This document shows positions 34,801 to 47,026 of a stretch of DNA of 64,000 bases, one piece after another. Origin of the DNA: Pseudo-nitzschia pungens (taxonomy: Eukaryota; Bacillariophyta; Bacillariophyceae; Bacillariales; Bacillariaceae); assembly GCA_037355855.1 (NCBI GenBank), contig CM074769.1, positions 496,001 to 560,000 on the forward strand. Reading direction: 5' to 3'. Numbering within the stretch: the stretch's first letter is position 1; each line of letters begins with the position of its first letter. The translations under genes and the position numbers were made by a program. The notes beneath the pieces were generated by a model. That model was given only the letters and a program-made list of their open reading frames with translations, ran no database searches and had not been told where the DNA came from.

Positions 34801-36066
34801 TGGAGGGCGTGATCAAGCTCGGCTGCCAGAGCAGCGCCATCTTCAGCTTTCTCATCTCGCTCTACGTCGACATGGTGGACGAAGAACCGCTCTACAAATT
34901 CTTGTCGGAACACGTCCCTTCGGCCGCGGCCGCATCCGAGGCGTCCCGGAACGCGGGATTGGGGGCTCGGGCGGGGGAAGGCCTGTCGGGTCCGCTCGAC
35001 ATGTCGTATGCACTCCGGACCATTCTGGGAACGGGACGGCATTTTCGATCGGCGATCAAACTGTACATGTGAGGTCGATAATTGCCGTGGTTTCGGGTGT
35101 CGCGATGCTGTGCGCCGTGCGTTATAGATCATTGGTGGCTGACTCTTCTCTTTGTTTGTTCCCAACCGTTTTCTCGATGTATCGAAAGGGGTTTCGGTAT
35201 GAGGCAACAGGCCGTGGAATTGGCGCTGAAGGTCGATCCCTCGTTGGCAAGGGAATTAGCGCAGGACAGTGTCGAGTTGGAAGAACGAAGGTGGCTGTGG
35301 CTGATGATTGCCAAAAACGCGGCTTCGGAAGGTGTCAGCGGAGGAGATGTAGATGTCGTATCGAAGGTTGTCTCTGTTTTGAAAGACTGCGGTCCGGACG
35401 TGCTATCCATCGAAGATGTAGGTTGCTTTGCAGCGAACGAATTCAGTTGGTTTGAACTCAATTGCAATGCACACTCACTCGTTTGTGTTTCGAACCGTCG
35501 TGTTTCAGGTTCTTCCCTTTCTTCCAGACTTTGCTCAAATTGATCAGATCAAGGACGAAATTTGCGAAGCTCTCACTTCCTATTCCTCCAAGATTGAAGG
35601 ATTTTTGAAAGAAATGAACGATTGCGACCAGCATTGCGATGGTTTGCGCGGAGAAATTTCGAGACTTCGAAGCCACAGGATGGAGTTGATGTCGGATGCT
35701 CGATGCGCGTTGACGAAAAAGCCCGTCCTCACAGCCGGAGAGCCTTTCTACGTGTTCCCTTCGGGTTACGCGGTCTTGCAGAGTGCTCTGAAGCGCGAAA
35801 TCGAGCCCCATCTAAACGAGAAACAGCGCAGCCGCGTAGAAGAGATCGAGCAGTCCTTGACAAAGAACGCGAAGGATCGCAGCCTGTCGTTACAGGCTGC
35901 AGACAGGTTGCAAGCCGAACTCGATGGCCTGATCGCGGCGGAATGCCCTCTCACCGGATCGGCCATGGTGGATAGCATCGACCAACCCTTTGCCAATAGC
36001 ATTGAGATCGAAGATATGCTTGGTGCGATGTCGTCGGGTGGTAGAGGTACTACGGCAAGCGTTTAG
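31824..36066 (+). CDS. VPS18: Vps18 (Pep3/deep orange), HOPS/CORVET core subunit, with degenerate RING
   Basis: A core subunit of the class C tethering complexes at endosome and vacuole. Three exons, 31824-35068, 35204-35417 and 35509-36066, join in phase to 1338 residues. The N-terminal half is a beta-propeller with long Gly/Ser inserts. The alpha-solenoid contains GAWLTELYLHERN and LYYKYASTLLARAPTL, both matching Vps18 landmarks. The end matches strongly: IEDVLPFLPDFAQID, a coiled coil, then the RING position. The RING has mostly lost its zinc ligands: the first pair reads CALT rather than CxxC, the Cys-His segment reads FPSGYAVLQS, and the last pair reads CPLT. SIDQPF after it is conserved. 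Longer than animal Vps18 (about 970 residues) because of low-complexity inserts. Start is the first ATG in frame (MSAPYES). Confidence 0.9.
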
Positions 36067-36143
36067 GCGGGCATCAAATCGTTGTAATTCTATTTAGTAG
36101 TAGACAAAGAAACAATTGTAGTGTTCGTTTATCAACTTTTTGT

Positions 36144-39100
36144 TTATTTGTCTGAGACTTTCTCGTCCAATGACCTCAAACCAGGTTTCAGGGCAGATAT
36201 CAAGGCGTTGCGCGACGAACTTGTTCCCAGAAGACACAACAGCAGTTGTCGGTCATCCCCGCGCGCATGCAATGTTTGTCCATCGTCTTCTTCATCGAGC
36301 ACGAACATGGCTCGTTTCCCTCTTGGATTTACGAAAGCCCACAAATTAGCAATGGTTCCTTCCCCCTCGAATGTCAGGCTGGAAATGGCAGCCAGCCTGA
36401 GTTCATCGTAGAATCTTTCCGGAACATTGGCGGAACTAGGATCGGCGACCAGCTTCAAAGGAGCTAGTTGGCAAGGCAAGCGCGACCTGTCAAAAATGTT
36501 GAGGACGAAAAACGAAGTGAGAATTCTCTCTGGTTCGCGCTTTCAAACGACAGGAACAACAACTACAAAGCAGATATTTCATTGAATCGATCGATTCTTA
36601 CCACAAAAATCGAAAACTTTCGACATCACCAATGCCGTCACGATAGAAAACCAAAGGGCATGGCTGCAGACCAATCATCGGAGATAGTTTTATCGGCTCG
36701 CATGCGATCGAAATATCCTGCCTTTGTTCTCCCTTCGGATGGTCGGTGTCTCCAACACTTGTAGCTTTGCTGCTACCACTCGTCACAGAAGTCTCTTCGC
36801 CATCTTTCTTCTGGGCATCGGTAGTGACCCAGGTAGCATGCGGTGCCTCTTTTTCCAATGCACGAAAGACCACTGAAGGATTCAGGGTAATCGGCCCGGT
36901 CATAGGCAACGGATTCATTGTGATATTCCATGATAGATGATCGCCGCCCTTCAATCCTCTTCCGTACGTGACCGTTGAAACACCTAAGGTATCTTCTCCG
37001 AGAACGTTGTCGTGACCTTCTTTGAGAGACTTCGAAATGTCCAACGAAATAACGTCCTGCGCGTCGGCACTATTAGAAGTGTTTTCCTCCGTCACACCCA
37101 ATTCCAGACGTAGTCCGTTTGGTATTTCGACAGCGGTCAGATTGTCAACTCGCATGGCGACCATCAAGCAAAACTCGTCTTCTCCGTCGTATCTCATGTT
37201 TCTCCGCAGGAAATATCCCATCGTGACCGCCGCTGGATCCGACCCGGCCGTACACACGGTGACGTTGGATCCCCACTGGAATCTGGGAATGTGGGTCATC
37301 AATGACCGCGGATTTCGCGATTGCGGCAACGGGGGGAGCGACAGTCGAAGCCAGTTCTGTTTGCGGACCGCAGATGAAGGGTTTTGGATGGATGGGAACG
37401 AATAAATACAGCGATCAGCTCTCGCAGGAAATGATTTGTCGGCTAAGTTGCGTGATGTAACCCTCGTTGAACGCATCGCGTCCCTGGGTTATTCTCGAAT
37501 GGGAGATGACACTTCTTCGCTGGATTGTATCGGGAACAAGAGGAGACAACGAAATGGTCTCTGCCATTATCTTGTCGCTGCTCTGGAAGGCCGACTCTAT
37601 CCGTTCGATGGCGGCCTGACAGACGGGCAATATGGGAGCATCCGAATCGTTCCCCGCTTTTCCCTGCAGCGACTTGACGGAGTAATTCAGAACCGCTTTG
37701 GTGTCGTTGCTGCTTCCGAATTTTTTCGTGTAGTGGCACGCCATCAATGCCATGCTTTCGATGCAGGCAACGCAGACGCCCACGGTATCTTGGGCAAACT
37801 TTTGGTAGCTTTCTTTTTTGGCCGTCGAATAATTCTCGATCTGGCTCTTGTTGCTCTCCACGACCTTGCCAAACATTCGGCGTGGCGATACCGTCACGAG
37901 CAGTTGTTTCGCGCTCTCAATGCCCATGCCGATGTCGGCAGACGGCAAAGCGATCGCCTTTGTCGCGTTGTAGCGGGTCTGGATCCAATGGTCCGCCGCC
38001 AAGGACATCAAAAAGACGCGCATGTGGTGCGACACGACACCGGCTCCCTTCATTTCCTTCTTGACGAGATCGTCCATGAGGGTTCCGATGACGTCTGTCG
38101 TAGTTCTCGTGAGTTGCACATGGTCCAGTCGGACCAGGTACTCCAAGTCTTCCTCCATGGAATCCCACAACAGATGCGGAGGAGAGGCGATCGGTGTCAT
38201 TTTCAGTGAGATGCTGTTGGCATTCAGCACGCCCGCTGTGTGCAAGACTTCTTGGAGCAGCCGAGTGTAGGCAACCTGGCTGGCAGCGAGCATCGTGACT
38301 TCTTCGTCCATGTACAGCGAAGCCGCGCCCCACAGAATACAGTCGCTAAAGGCATTCAGTACGGTGAGCGACAGACGGACCCACTCTTCCAGCTCATCCC
38401 GGCGAGCCATCGGTGCCGAAGTTCCTCGGCCGGTCTCCGATGCACGTCTGTGCCGCCTCCCGACCCGAAACGCTACCATGCAAAACGCCGTGACCAATTC
38501 TTCCCGGATCTTGCCGTGGGTACCAATGGCGGTATCATCGTCCGTTCGGTCCTCGAGTATGTCTCGCAGTTTGGAGGACCGGAGGAATCTGGCAAGTGCC
38601 CGGCTTCGCGCGCCGGTCTCGGTGGTGAAATCTCGCTTGGATTCCACCGGACCGTCCAGGAAGAAACCGAGCGCCAGCTCGGCCCAGAATGCCGGGCGGG
38701 TTGGCTTGCGGTACTGATCCATGCCGGGTCCGGTGCTGCGCTTGTCCAGTTCCAGCAGGAGACCCGCCGATACGATGCCCGACGGCGTCATAGTCGTCGA
38801 TGGCAATTCGAGGACGCAATCGACGACGAACTCGAGGACGGCGTCCACGCGTTCCGGAAGCGGGACCACCCTGGACAAGATTAACAGTGCCGCCAGGATC
38901 GGCAGCTGGGCCTCGAGACACAGGGAATGGTTGCCGCATTCTTCCTTCAGAACCACAACGGCCCAGTGGGCGACCTCGCTGACCCACGCCGCTACCGGAC
39001 ACGCGTGGATGAGTCGGATCGACGAAAGGGCCGCGGTTGTGGCCGCTCCCATCGCCAAAACGGTCGATTCCTGCATCCATGGCAGGAGCATTCCTTCCAC

Positions 39101-40198
39101 TACCATTTCGATCAGCGAATTGCAGTCCGACTGGTCGCCGGTTCGTCGCTTCGCTTTCGTCCCGTAGCTCTCGTCGTTATCGTTCTTGCTGTTGGCGACA
39201 ATATTGGTCACCGGCACCGTCGTCTTGGAGAGATAGACGAGCGACGCGGTGAGCACCGGCAACACCATTGCCACGTGCGACGGGTGGCTCAGCACCAGAA
39301 ATCTCGACGCGAGCTGCACCAATCGCGGACAGAGGACGTTTTCCAAGACACGGACCTGCAATTCGGATTGTTGCGTCGCTGCGTCCTCGTCCAGCAGCTG
39401 CCGAAGGCTCGGTGCGTAGGGCTGCTGGCCGATCTGCGCCATAGCTCGGACCTCCGTCCACAGCTCATCGTCGTTGAGGGTTCCCGGCGTCGGAATGGTC
39501 GACAATATCATCGTTCCGAGACTGCTCATCGCCGTGGCCGCGACTCCTTCGTCCGCGTCTTCCAGTGCGGCGGTACAGAGTGCCATGGGGACGTCCGTTC
39601 CGATCTCGTCGTCCAAACGGTTGACGTAGCTGCTCCCGGCGGTGCCAGACAAGTTGCTGCTGGATCCGCCTCCGTGGAAGTTGCCGGCGGCGGTCTCGTC
39701 CCTCGTGCCCGTCGCCGTGTGCGGAGACTTGCGCAATCGTGCTGCGGCCGCCCGCGCCACCACGGCAACCGTCTTGCACGCGAGAATCCGACAGCGCCGA
39801 TCGTGGTGTTCCCGGATGCATTCCGAGAGGGCGGCGAGGGACTCGCTGAGAATCTGTGCAAAGGATGATTCGTGAAACAGCGAAGAGGATTCGACGTAGT
39901 CCACGGACCCGCACGACGTGGTTGGGGTCGTCGTCGATTGGGAAGATCCGTTGGCGGCGAATTGGTTGAGCAAGAGGCAGGTCTTCGACACGGAATGAAA
40001 GTCCGAATGGTTGTCTCTCAGGGGCGACAGATATTTTGTCGGATCGGAAGGAAAAGTGGAGGGGAACGGCGACAGAGCAGCGGAATAACCACCCAATTGT
40101 TTCTGTTTCGCTTCCTGGCCATCGCCACTTTGTGACTGATTTCCGATCATTGCCGAAGTGGCAGATGCCATCACCTCGGAAAGCAATTCTGCCGCCAT
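36144..40198 (-). CDS. TPLATE: TPLATE-like subunit of the TSET (TPLATE) adaptor complex
   Basis: TSET is an ancient clathrin-adaptor-related coat at the plasma membrane, best studied in plants. The model has three exons: 40198-37462, about 37418-36602 and 36486-36144, for about 1298 residues. The first exon is an alpha-solenoid of HEAT type. The second is an appendage-like beta-sandwich, with AGSDPAAVTMGY and FCLMVAMRVDNLTAVEIPNG resembling Arabidopsis TPLATE. It continues into CEPIKLSP and SFRFLW. The third (SRLPCQ, AAISSLTFEGEG, ANLWAFV) matches the C-terminal platform of TPLATE. The second intron (GTAAGA...GACAG) is clear. The first is not: exon 1 runs to a stop at 37415, and the only in-phase solution seen is a 43-bp intron, GTTACA...GAGAG. 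The convergent neighbour is Vps18, also a traffic gene, but co-function is not implied. Confidence 0.75.
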
Positions 40199-41086
40199 TC
40201 TTCCTCCTCGATCACAAGATCTCTGTTGCTGTACAAATTAATTTCCTGGCTTTTGCACTCCTTAACTCCAACACCCTGTACACGTACCGTACGGGAGTGA
40301 TGTCATATCATTATTATTTTTTCAACAGTGCACAACTTTTCGATTGGTACCGTATGGTGACTGAAATGGGAGGTAGGTGACAAGATCATTTATTTTTGAT
40401 CTCGGCGTTTGAACCCTAATTTTTTGCAGTCATGCTCGTTGTGCGCGCATTCGTGCGCGGAGTGGGTAGTTCTTTCTTGTCTACGGTAGAGACTACGAAG
40501 TCTAAAAATAGAGTGTCAGTAGGACTCGTAGTTAATCCTACACCGATCTTTGAGGCTTGAAGAGAAAACTTCAAAAAATAGAAAGTGGCGAACCTCTTTT
40601 ATGGGTCTGTCGTTCCAACTATTGGTCCCGCGGGGAATGTTTTCGAATCCATCTTGAATCTGCCGACGCAAGGAAGTAATGAATCTCATCTGGAGATCGG
40701 ATTATGGCAAGATAATTATGGGAGGGTAAAAGGACAGGTCAAGATGAAAAAAGTGCGATGCTCGCTCCTTCCTTCTGGCACGCCCGGCGGCAACTGCTCA
40801 GCATTGCTACCCGTTAGAGTTTTAAACAGAACCAAGGTGTCGGATTTTTTTAACGACAAAGTCTTCCTCAATACCGATACAGCATTCTACAACTCCTCCG
40901 ATACTGCACAACGGTCGCGAAAAAAACTCTGAAGAAGAACCGTCCGACTTGTTTCAAAGAGCACTCCACAAGCCTTGCCATACGTCCGGAATAAGACTCT
41001 GCCGCAAAGATAACGCCACCTGCCCCAAAGAATAATTGTAGATAGACACGACAACACACTCGAACTGTTTGTATTCTAGCCAGACG
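40199..41086. other. divergent spacer, no supported gene
   Basis: An open frame at 40585-40932 has no recognisable motif and no good ATG, so it is not called. Both neighbours start here. Confidence 0.5.
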
Positions 41087-42615
41087 ATGATGCTGTTGAG
41101 AAGATTAGTTCTGGCATTGGTCGTGCTGGGAGTTTCCGTTGCCGCGGAACAGCAGGCGAATGACGACGCCGCTGCTGCGCAAGGAGACGATGCGGTTCAG
41201 GCGAACGGAGACGATGCCGTTCAGGAGTATTATTATGACAACATTGACTATGGTGGCGATTTTTCGGCTGGTGACGACACCATCAAATACTGGACCGACT
41301 ACGCCATACTTCCGAAGCGCTGCATCGTATAGTAAGTGCGATCTTCGATCGAAGCGACGACCGGATTGTTCCGGTGGAGCGGGGTGTTCTTTGCACCCGG
41401 GCACTTCGTCAATCGGAGGTCCTTGATTCCATTCTTAGAGGTTTCCTTAGAGGTGGACCTGCAGAAGATATCCTCGGAGGATACGAACAGATGTATGAAG
41501 AATCACTCACGCATTTTTTCAACTCTACACAATATTATAATAGCAACAATGTGGATGTCGTTGTGTTTTCGGTCCACGAGCAGTACTACAAGCAGTGCCA
41601 AGACACTCCCATAGGAACATACATTACACCCGTGCCAAACTTCTTGCAGGGATACCTTCAATATTACTTGCAGATTCAGGAAGACAAGGGGTACGATGAT
41701 TACGAATTGCCGGAAGTTGCCGATTACGCATACTGCACAAGGGTTGTTATCCAGAATCAAGAACTGTACCTCCAGATTGGTTGCTCGGATTCAAACTCTA
41801 ACAGCATCGCAGTCAATATTTACGAAGATAACACTTGCACGACCAAGAGCACCGTGGAGGGATTCGATGACGCAAACATTGATGTATCGGAAATTCAGGT
41901 GAGTGTTTGGCCCAGCTGATTACGTGGATCTAATTTCAATCGCACGGTGCGTGCCTTTCTCCCTCTCACTTTCTTCTCTCGTATTACACCTCAGCTTCCT
42001 TTCAAGCATTGTCAATCGTGTGTCATGTGGGTTGACAAAAACGATGACGAGATCGACGACATGTTCTACGAAAACCGAAAGCAGAACGCTCCTCTGTGTT
42101 CGACTGCCTGGAATTACAAGCAATCATGTGACCGCAAATGCCTTCGAACCGGAGTGGAATCAAAGGTGAAGGACGGTTGGAACACTCCCGACAAGGTCCT
42201 TCTGGCTATTTTGGCCTCTTTTGGTTTTGGAATGTTGATCGCAATTGTGCGAAAGCGGCAAAATATGTCGAACAAAGATGCGTTGTTGGAACAAGCAGCC
42301 ATGACTGCAGCCGGATTACAGCAGATTCATGTCTTTGGGATTTTCTTCCTGATCATCGTCGTTATAACAGTATTTGCTCTGTTGCAACTGAAAAACATTA
42401 CGTGGGCCTTGCTCCTAATCATGAACACCGCTCTTTTCGGATACTTAATGAAACTCACCGTGGATAGTGGCGTAAGTGCCGGGGAGACAGTTATCGGACC
42501 CGATGGAGCTATCATCCGACAAGCAGATTCTGACGATTCGAGTGTAGAGAGCACGACGGAAAACGCTGCTACCAGGAACAATGCGGGTACTTACATGCTA
42601 CCAACGATTTCGTAG
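41087..42615 (+). CDS. secretory-pathway membrane protein of unknown function
   Basis: Exons 41087-41331, 41544-41898 and 41995-42615 give 406 residues. A clear signal peptide (LLRRLVLALVVLGVSVAAEQQA) is followed by an acidic, Tyr-rich segment. An extracytoplasmic, Cys-containing domain follows (KRCIVYNNVDVVVFSVHEQY, then CVMWVDKNDDEIDD and CDRKCLR). Three hydrophobic helices lie near 260-280, 315-335 and 340-360, and the tail is acidic. The first junction (CIVY|NNVD) was chosen over an apparent open frame downstream of 41374 because it restores a smooth sequence and uses GTAAGT and TAATAG signals. I recall similar signal-anchored proteins from diatom genomes but cannot name a function. The C-terminal half may face the cytosol. 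Confidence 0.75.
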
Positions 42616-43988
42616 GGTTTGGTATTGTACTTTCCTGCCGACTTGTATCAAACTTGCCATCATAGAATTATAATAGTATTATCTCCATTTCGTTGCTGTA
42701 TCCAAAAACAAAAGAAAAATAATTAAGGCACAACGATCGCAACCGAAACTGTAACAAAACGGAAATTGGAACAACAAATTCAAATTACTCACCACCATGG
42801 AATGATGTTTTCGAATTTATTGTAAATACGAAGTACAACAGTTCTGACGTATTCCATCCGGTAAGCTTTAGGCACAATCAATTTTAAGATTTTGAGATTC
42901 ACCACCAATGCTTCCAATCTATTTTGAAGAAGAAGAAAGACTGTCAACGAGTCTTGCCAGCAACACATTTTAAAAGTGTCGAACTAACTTTTGAGCAGCA
43001 GTGTTTCCCGTTGCGATTCATTTGATTCAGATCTACTAGTAGTAGCCTGTTGCTCCTGAACGTTTTCGTAGTAAGAACTCCAAACCTTGAAGTTGTTGTT
43101 CTTCTACTGGTGGTACCGGACTATTGAAGAATCAAACTCGATATCTTGTTGCTGAATCCTCATACGTCTTAGAAGTTCCGCAACGTAGTACGAACATCAT
43201 TGCTGTTCCCATTGTAATAGTATTTTCTGCTCTTTGACATCAAATCACAGACAATGCAACGAATCCATTGAAATGAAACGAACGAAGACGAGTAGTACAG
43301 ATTTCTTTCTACTCGACCTTTTCTTGTTTTCTCATGGGGAGGATCGCGTTACTAGTACTTCATCCAAACCACTCTCTGGTGTTAGTGACGATGCTACTAC
43401 TACTACTACTAGTAGTAGTAGTAGTAGTACTGCCGCAGTACCTGCTGGATGCTTCTTGCCAACAACAACAAGAACAACAAGCAAACTGCTGGTGAGAGCA
43501 ACAACTCACATTTCACTAATACTAGTAGTAGTACATGCTAGACACGAAAGATCTGTCGGACTGCTTTGGCAGTAGTGCGAGCCATTTTTGTTATTCTGAT
43601 GAGAGAGCCTACAGTTTGAAAAAGTGCTTGCACTAGTAACACTACTAGAGTAGTAGCTTTTTGTAATGATCAGTGCTTGCCATCCTTTCTGAAATAAAAG
43701 TATTTCGACGCAATGAAAGTCATTCTGTTATGTATCAAGGGTAGGAAAGTAACCTTACTACAGGTTCATCTAAGTTACCCTGGTCTAAAGTTGTTGCGCC
43801 TTCCTCTTCACTCTCACACACCACCATCGTCACGCGCTAACTTAGTCTTTCTTGTTGTTGGACTTTGTGGAACGAAAGTCTTTCTGCAACGACAACGATA
43901 ATGAATGGCAGGCTCCGACACTTCATTCCATTGACGCCGAGATTCCAAAGTTGTCTTTCATCATACCGGTACCATAAGCATTGGAAAG
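42616..43988. other. spacer with ACT/AGT microsatellite, no supported gene
   Basis: AT-rich DNA between two same-strand genes. A 113-codon frame at 43234-43575 runs through the repeat and is rejected. Confidence 0.5.
43395..43429. repeat. palindromic ACT/AGT repeat
   Basis: Five ACT units run into six AGT units through ACTAGT, giving a near-perfect hairpin of about 34 bases. Confidence 0.85.
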
Positions 43989-45817
43989 ATGGGATTGCAG
44001 GAAAGACTGAGAAAATATGATTCGCACAGCTCCGTGTCGAGGGAATTCCGCGTGTATACAGCTCAGGGGGCGGTGCTCTCGGTATTGACGTGTGTCGGTA
44101 AGGTTACGTTTTTCGAGATTTGGGATGCGGATCCGTTTTCTTCTGATGTTGGATGTGTCGCAAGCGCTGTCCAATATCCAATACTTTACCCTCGGATGCT
44201 CATCCATCGCTGTTGTCGTTTCGTTTCGCGTTTTTTTTTGCCAGCAATCATCTACCTGATCGGCAAGGAAATGAGTTACAATTTCCAGACCGTCGTGACG
44301 GAGCGCGTTCACATCAACGCGACGTCCCCGACCGGACTCGATGTCGAGTTCGATATCACCCTGCCCAAGGTAGCCTGCAGTCTTCTCAACATCGATGCGA
44401 ACGATCCCTCGGGTCAGACCCAGTCCCTGCACCTGGATCGACGCCACCACGTCTGGAAGCACCGCATCACGGTCGGCGAGAGCGGGGAGGTCAAGCAGGT
44501 GGGAAAGCGACGCAAGCTGGAGCAGGGGAGTTCTTTGCTCCACGAGGAGCACCTGGACGAACTGATCGAAACCATGTCCGAGAAGCACGACCTCTCCAAG
44601 GAAGGCGAAGGCGACGACGACGACGATTACGGCGGCGACGACGACGGCTACTGCGGGAGTTGCTACGGAGCGGGTGAGGAGGACGAGTGCTGCAACACCT
44701 GCGACGACGTGAAACGCGCCTACAAGCGGAAGAGCTGGCACATCTCGAATCCCAACGACATCGAGCAGTGCAAGAAAGAGAAGAAAGCGGGGGAGGAGAC
44801 CGAGGGCGAGGGCTGCAACGTCCACGGTCTGGTGGCCCTGGACAGCGGCGGCGGCAGTTTCCACCTGGCTCCCGGTCGGTCGTTCGACACCGAGGACCAT
44901 TCGGACATTTCCGTGATCTTCAACATGCTCCTGAGGTAAGTTACGCAATGAATTTTTTTGGCGCCGATGAACAGTAGTGACAATGACGACGGAAGAACAT
45001 TGGAAACGCGCAAAGCCGAGCCACTCACGATCGAAATCGTTTCGCCAGTACTTTTGACCAATTCAATGTGACGCACACGATCAACAAGATCCGGTTCGGA
45101 CAAGAGTTTCCCGGAAACACAAACCAGCTCGACGGAGAAACCCGCGTCATTTCGGACGGATACGGCATGTATCAATACTACTTCAAGGTACGTGCGGAAT
45201 CACGGTCGAAGCGCAACGGTGTCGAAAAATGGTTTGGGGTGTCGGACGATGACGATGCTATGCTAACCGTTCCGATGTTTCGTTTTGGCTTGCTTCCCAG
45301 ATTGTTCCTACGGTAGTGAAATTCAAGAACGGAACGACTATCAGCGTAAGTGTTTATCCAAAGGTTTCGGTTTTTTGGCCCATGGTTTCTTTCTGTTCCA
45401 ACGGCCGGTCGCTAACGTGCGTGCGCCGATGAATGCTTTCGTCTTCACTACTCCCCAGACCAACCAATACAGTGTCACGGAACATCTCCGACACGTCAAT
45501 CCCGGAGGCGGACGAGGTAGTACGTTGTTTGAGTTTTCCAATAATCACCCGCTCCGCGCATTCCGATCGCATCGCCCGACTCACGATCGTTCCTCCGAAA
45601 CACCTCGCCTGCGACAGGTCTTCCCGGGGTGTTTTTCTTCTACGAGATTTCGCCGCTCCACGTAGAGATCGTAGAAGACTATCGAAAGGGATACATTGCC
45701 TTTTTCACTTCCGTCTGTGCCATCGTCGGCGGAGTCGTGTCGACCATGGGCCTCTTGGATCAGCTGCTCTACTCCCGTAATCGGAAGGCCACCAGCGGAC
45801 CGGGTCTCGTGTATTGA
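43989..45817 (+). CDS. ERGIC3: ERGIC3/Erv46-type COPII cargo receptor
   Basis: A transmembrane receptor cycling between ER and Golgi, paired with Erv41 in other eukaryotes. Six exons, 43989-44097, 44245-44935, 45049-45187, 45301-45345, 45459-45516 and 45618-45817, give 413 residues. The N-terminal tail is cytosolic (KYDSHSSVSREFRVYTAQG), followed by TM1 (LSVLTCVAIIYLIG). The lumenal domain has NITLP-type DVEFDITLPKVACSLLNID and HRITVGESG. The conserved Cys cluster reads CGSCYGAGEEDECCNTCDDV, and ISVIFNML follows. Later exons carry DGYGMYQYYFKIVPT, TNQYSVTEHLRHV and LPGVFFFYEISPL. TM2 is near residues 375-400. Exons of only 45 and 58 bp hide the 3' half from simple ORF detection. All junctions have GT-AG ends and agree in phase. 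Confidence 0.93.
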
Positions 45818-46004
45818 TTTTGAGATTGATTGATTGATTGAGATCGGTACTACACGTACGAGTACAGTAGACTCGATAATAATAGTATGCTCCGATACAA
45901 TGCAGGAATCTGCGCTAGGAATCGAATCGTAGTGAATCGTGAATGATGCGCATCTCCTCTACACACATGCCGCACCAATGGACCGACGCGTACCGTATAT
46001 TACC

Positions 46005-46517
46005 CTACGAAAAGTCCATCAGCAGATCGGCGGCAATCCGTGTCGCGTGGTTTGCCTTGATCGCAGTTCGTCCGTTGAGCGCCGATTTGTTTTTGTCCTC
46101 GTCGATACCGCATTCGTCGTCGCACTCCGCCTGGATTCGACGGTTGGTTGGTTGGTTGGTTCCGGCAACAACGAGAGAGCGTCGAAAAAAAAAAATTAGA
46201 ACTCCACCCCGACACGATGGCGACAGCCAAACACGGATCGGACGCGAAAACGAAAAAGCGCCGGCACCCGCGAGTTGAAAGCGCCTCGCACGGTCGGTAA
46301 GTTACCGTGCGCAAACTTCACTCACCTCGATCGACGCACGATGGTGCGCGTCGACCAGAAAGAGCCGCAAGGCTTCGGAGATGGCCGCCGCGGCATCGGG
46401 AGCGACGCGTTTTTTCCCGGAGCCGGCCGCGTTCGGTGGGAAGCAAGCGACCAGCTGTTTGGACACTTCTTCGGGAATCGTTGGGATCTGTTTCTTCGTC
46501 GCGGAAGTGCTCGTCAT
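46005..46517 (-). CDS. CENPX: CENP-X (MHF2/Mhf2) histone-fold protein
   Basis: A small histone-fold protein that pairs with CENP-S at kinetochores and in the FANCM-MHF DNA-repair complex. Two exons, 46517-46326 and 46130-46005, give 105 residues with a phase-0 junction (ASIE|AECD; GTGAGT, AATCCAG). Exon 1 has the first histone-fold helices: IPEEVSKQLVACFP, then DAAAAISEALRLFLVDAHHR. Exon 2 ends ATRIAADLLMDFS, equivalent to the family's ending LPQLLLDF. An acidic insert (DDECGIDEDKNK) lies between the helices, where animal CENP-X is shorter. A 13-G tract lies about 20 bp upstream of the start codon. Identification rests on the C-terminal motif and length. Confidence 0.8.
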
Positions 46518-46534
46518 TGCGATCGACCCGGGGT

Positions 46535-46547
46535 GGGGGGGGGGGGG
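46535..46547. repeat. poly(G) tract
   Basis: Thirteen consecutive G on the plus strand, directly upstream of the CENP-X start codon on the other strand. Confidence 0.85.
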
Positions 46548-47000
46548 TGTTTCCTCTACCTATCGTCGCGCCGAAACCAAGCGTCCATCGGCAGCCGAAA
46601 ATAATACTTCGCAGTAAGTTAATGAATCAACGATCAAAATCTCCCTCCACTTTCTTGCACCATGGCCATGGCTTTGGTCCAGCGGTCCACCGTCAACCCA
46701 AAAAATTAAATAGTTCAGTCGAACTAGTCAAGACAGTCAAATACTTCGTACGAAGTAATGATGAGGGTGTGTTCTACTAACTAAGTTACTCTACTAGTAA
46801 CTAAATTTTAAATCTATACTAAGGTAGCCTTGAAAGCCTAGTTTCAACAAACTAGAATGGTGGATGGAGGAGAATCACACAATCTTCAGTTTTGGTCTCA
46901 TGCATATATGTCCTGGTGATTCATCATTCTCTGACCTCTGAACTGTGCTGTTGATATCGTCACTGTTGCTGACATAGCCTTTTTGCTGCAATGACAAGAA

Positions 47001-47026
47001 GTACTACTAGTACTACTAGTAGTAGT
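47001..47026. repeat. ACT/AGT palindromic repeat
   Basis: GTACTACTAGTACTACTAGTAGTAG-type trinucleotides with two ACTAGT inversion centres. Confidence 0.8.

Noticed and set aside
34218..35207. 329-codon minus-strand frame
   Set aside because: Antisense to the Vps18 solenoid; the plus-strand protein matches the family.
40585..40932. 115-codon plus-strand frame
   Set aside because: Starts without ATG near the stop-rich spacer; no similarity or targeting signal.
41374..41543. apparent upstream coding part of the secretory membrane protein
   Set aside because: Open in frame, but the intron 41332-41543 with consensus ends gives a smoother join (CIVY|NNVD).
43234..43575. 113-codon frame with Thr/Ser runs
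   Set aside because: The runs come from the ACT/AGT microsatellite, not a protein domain.
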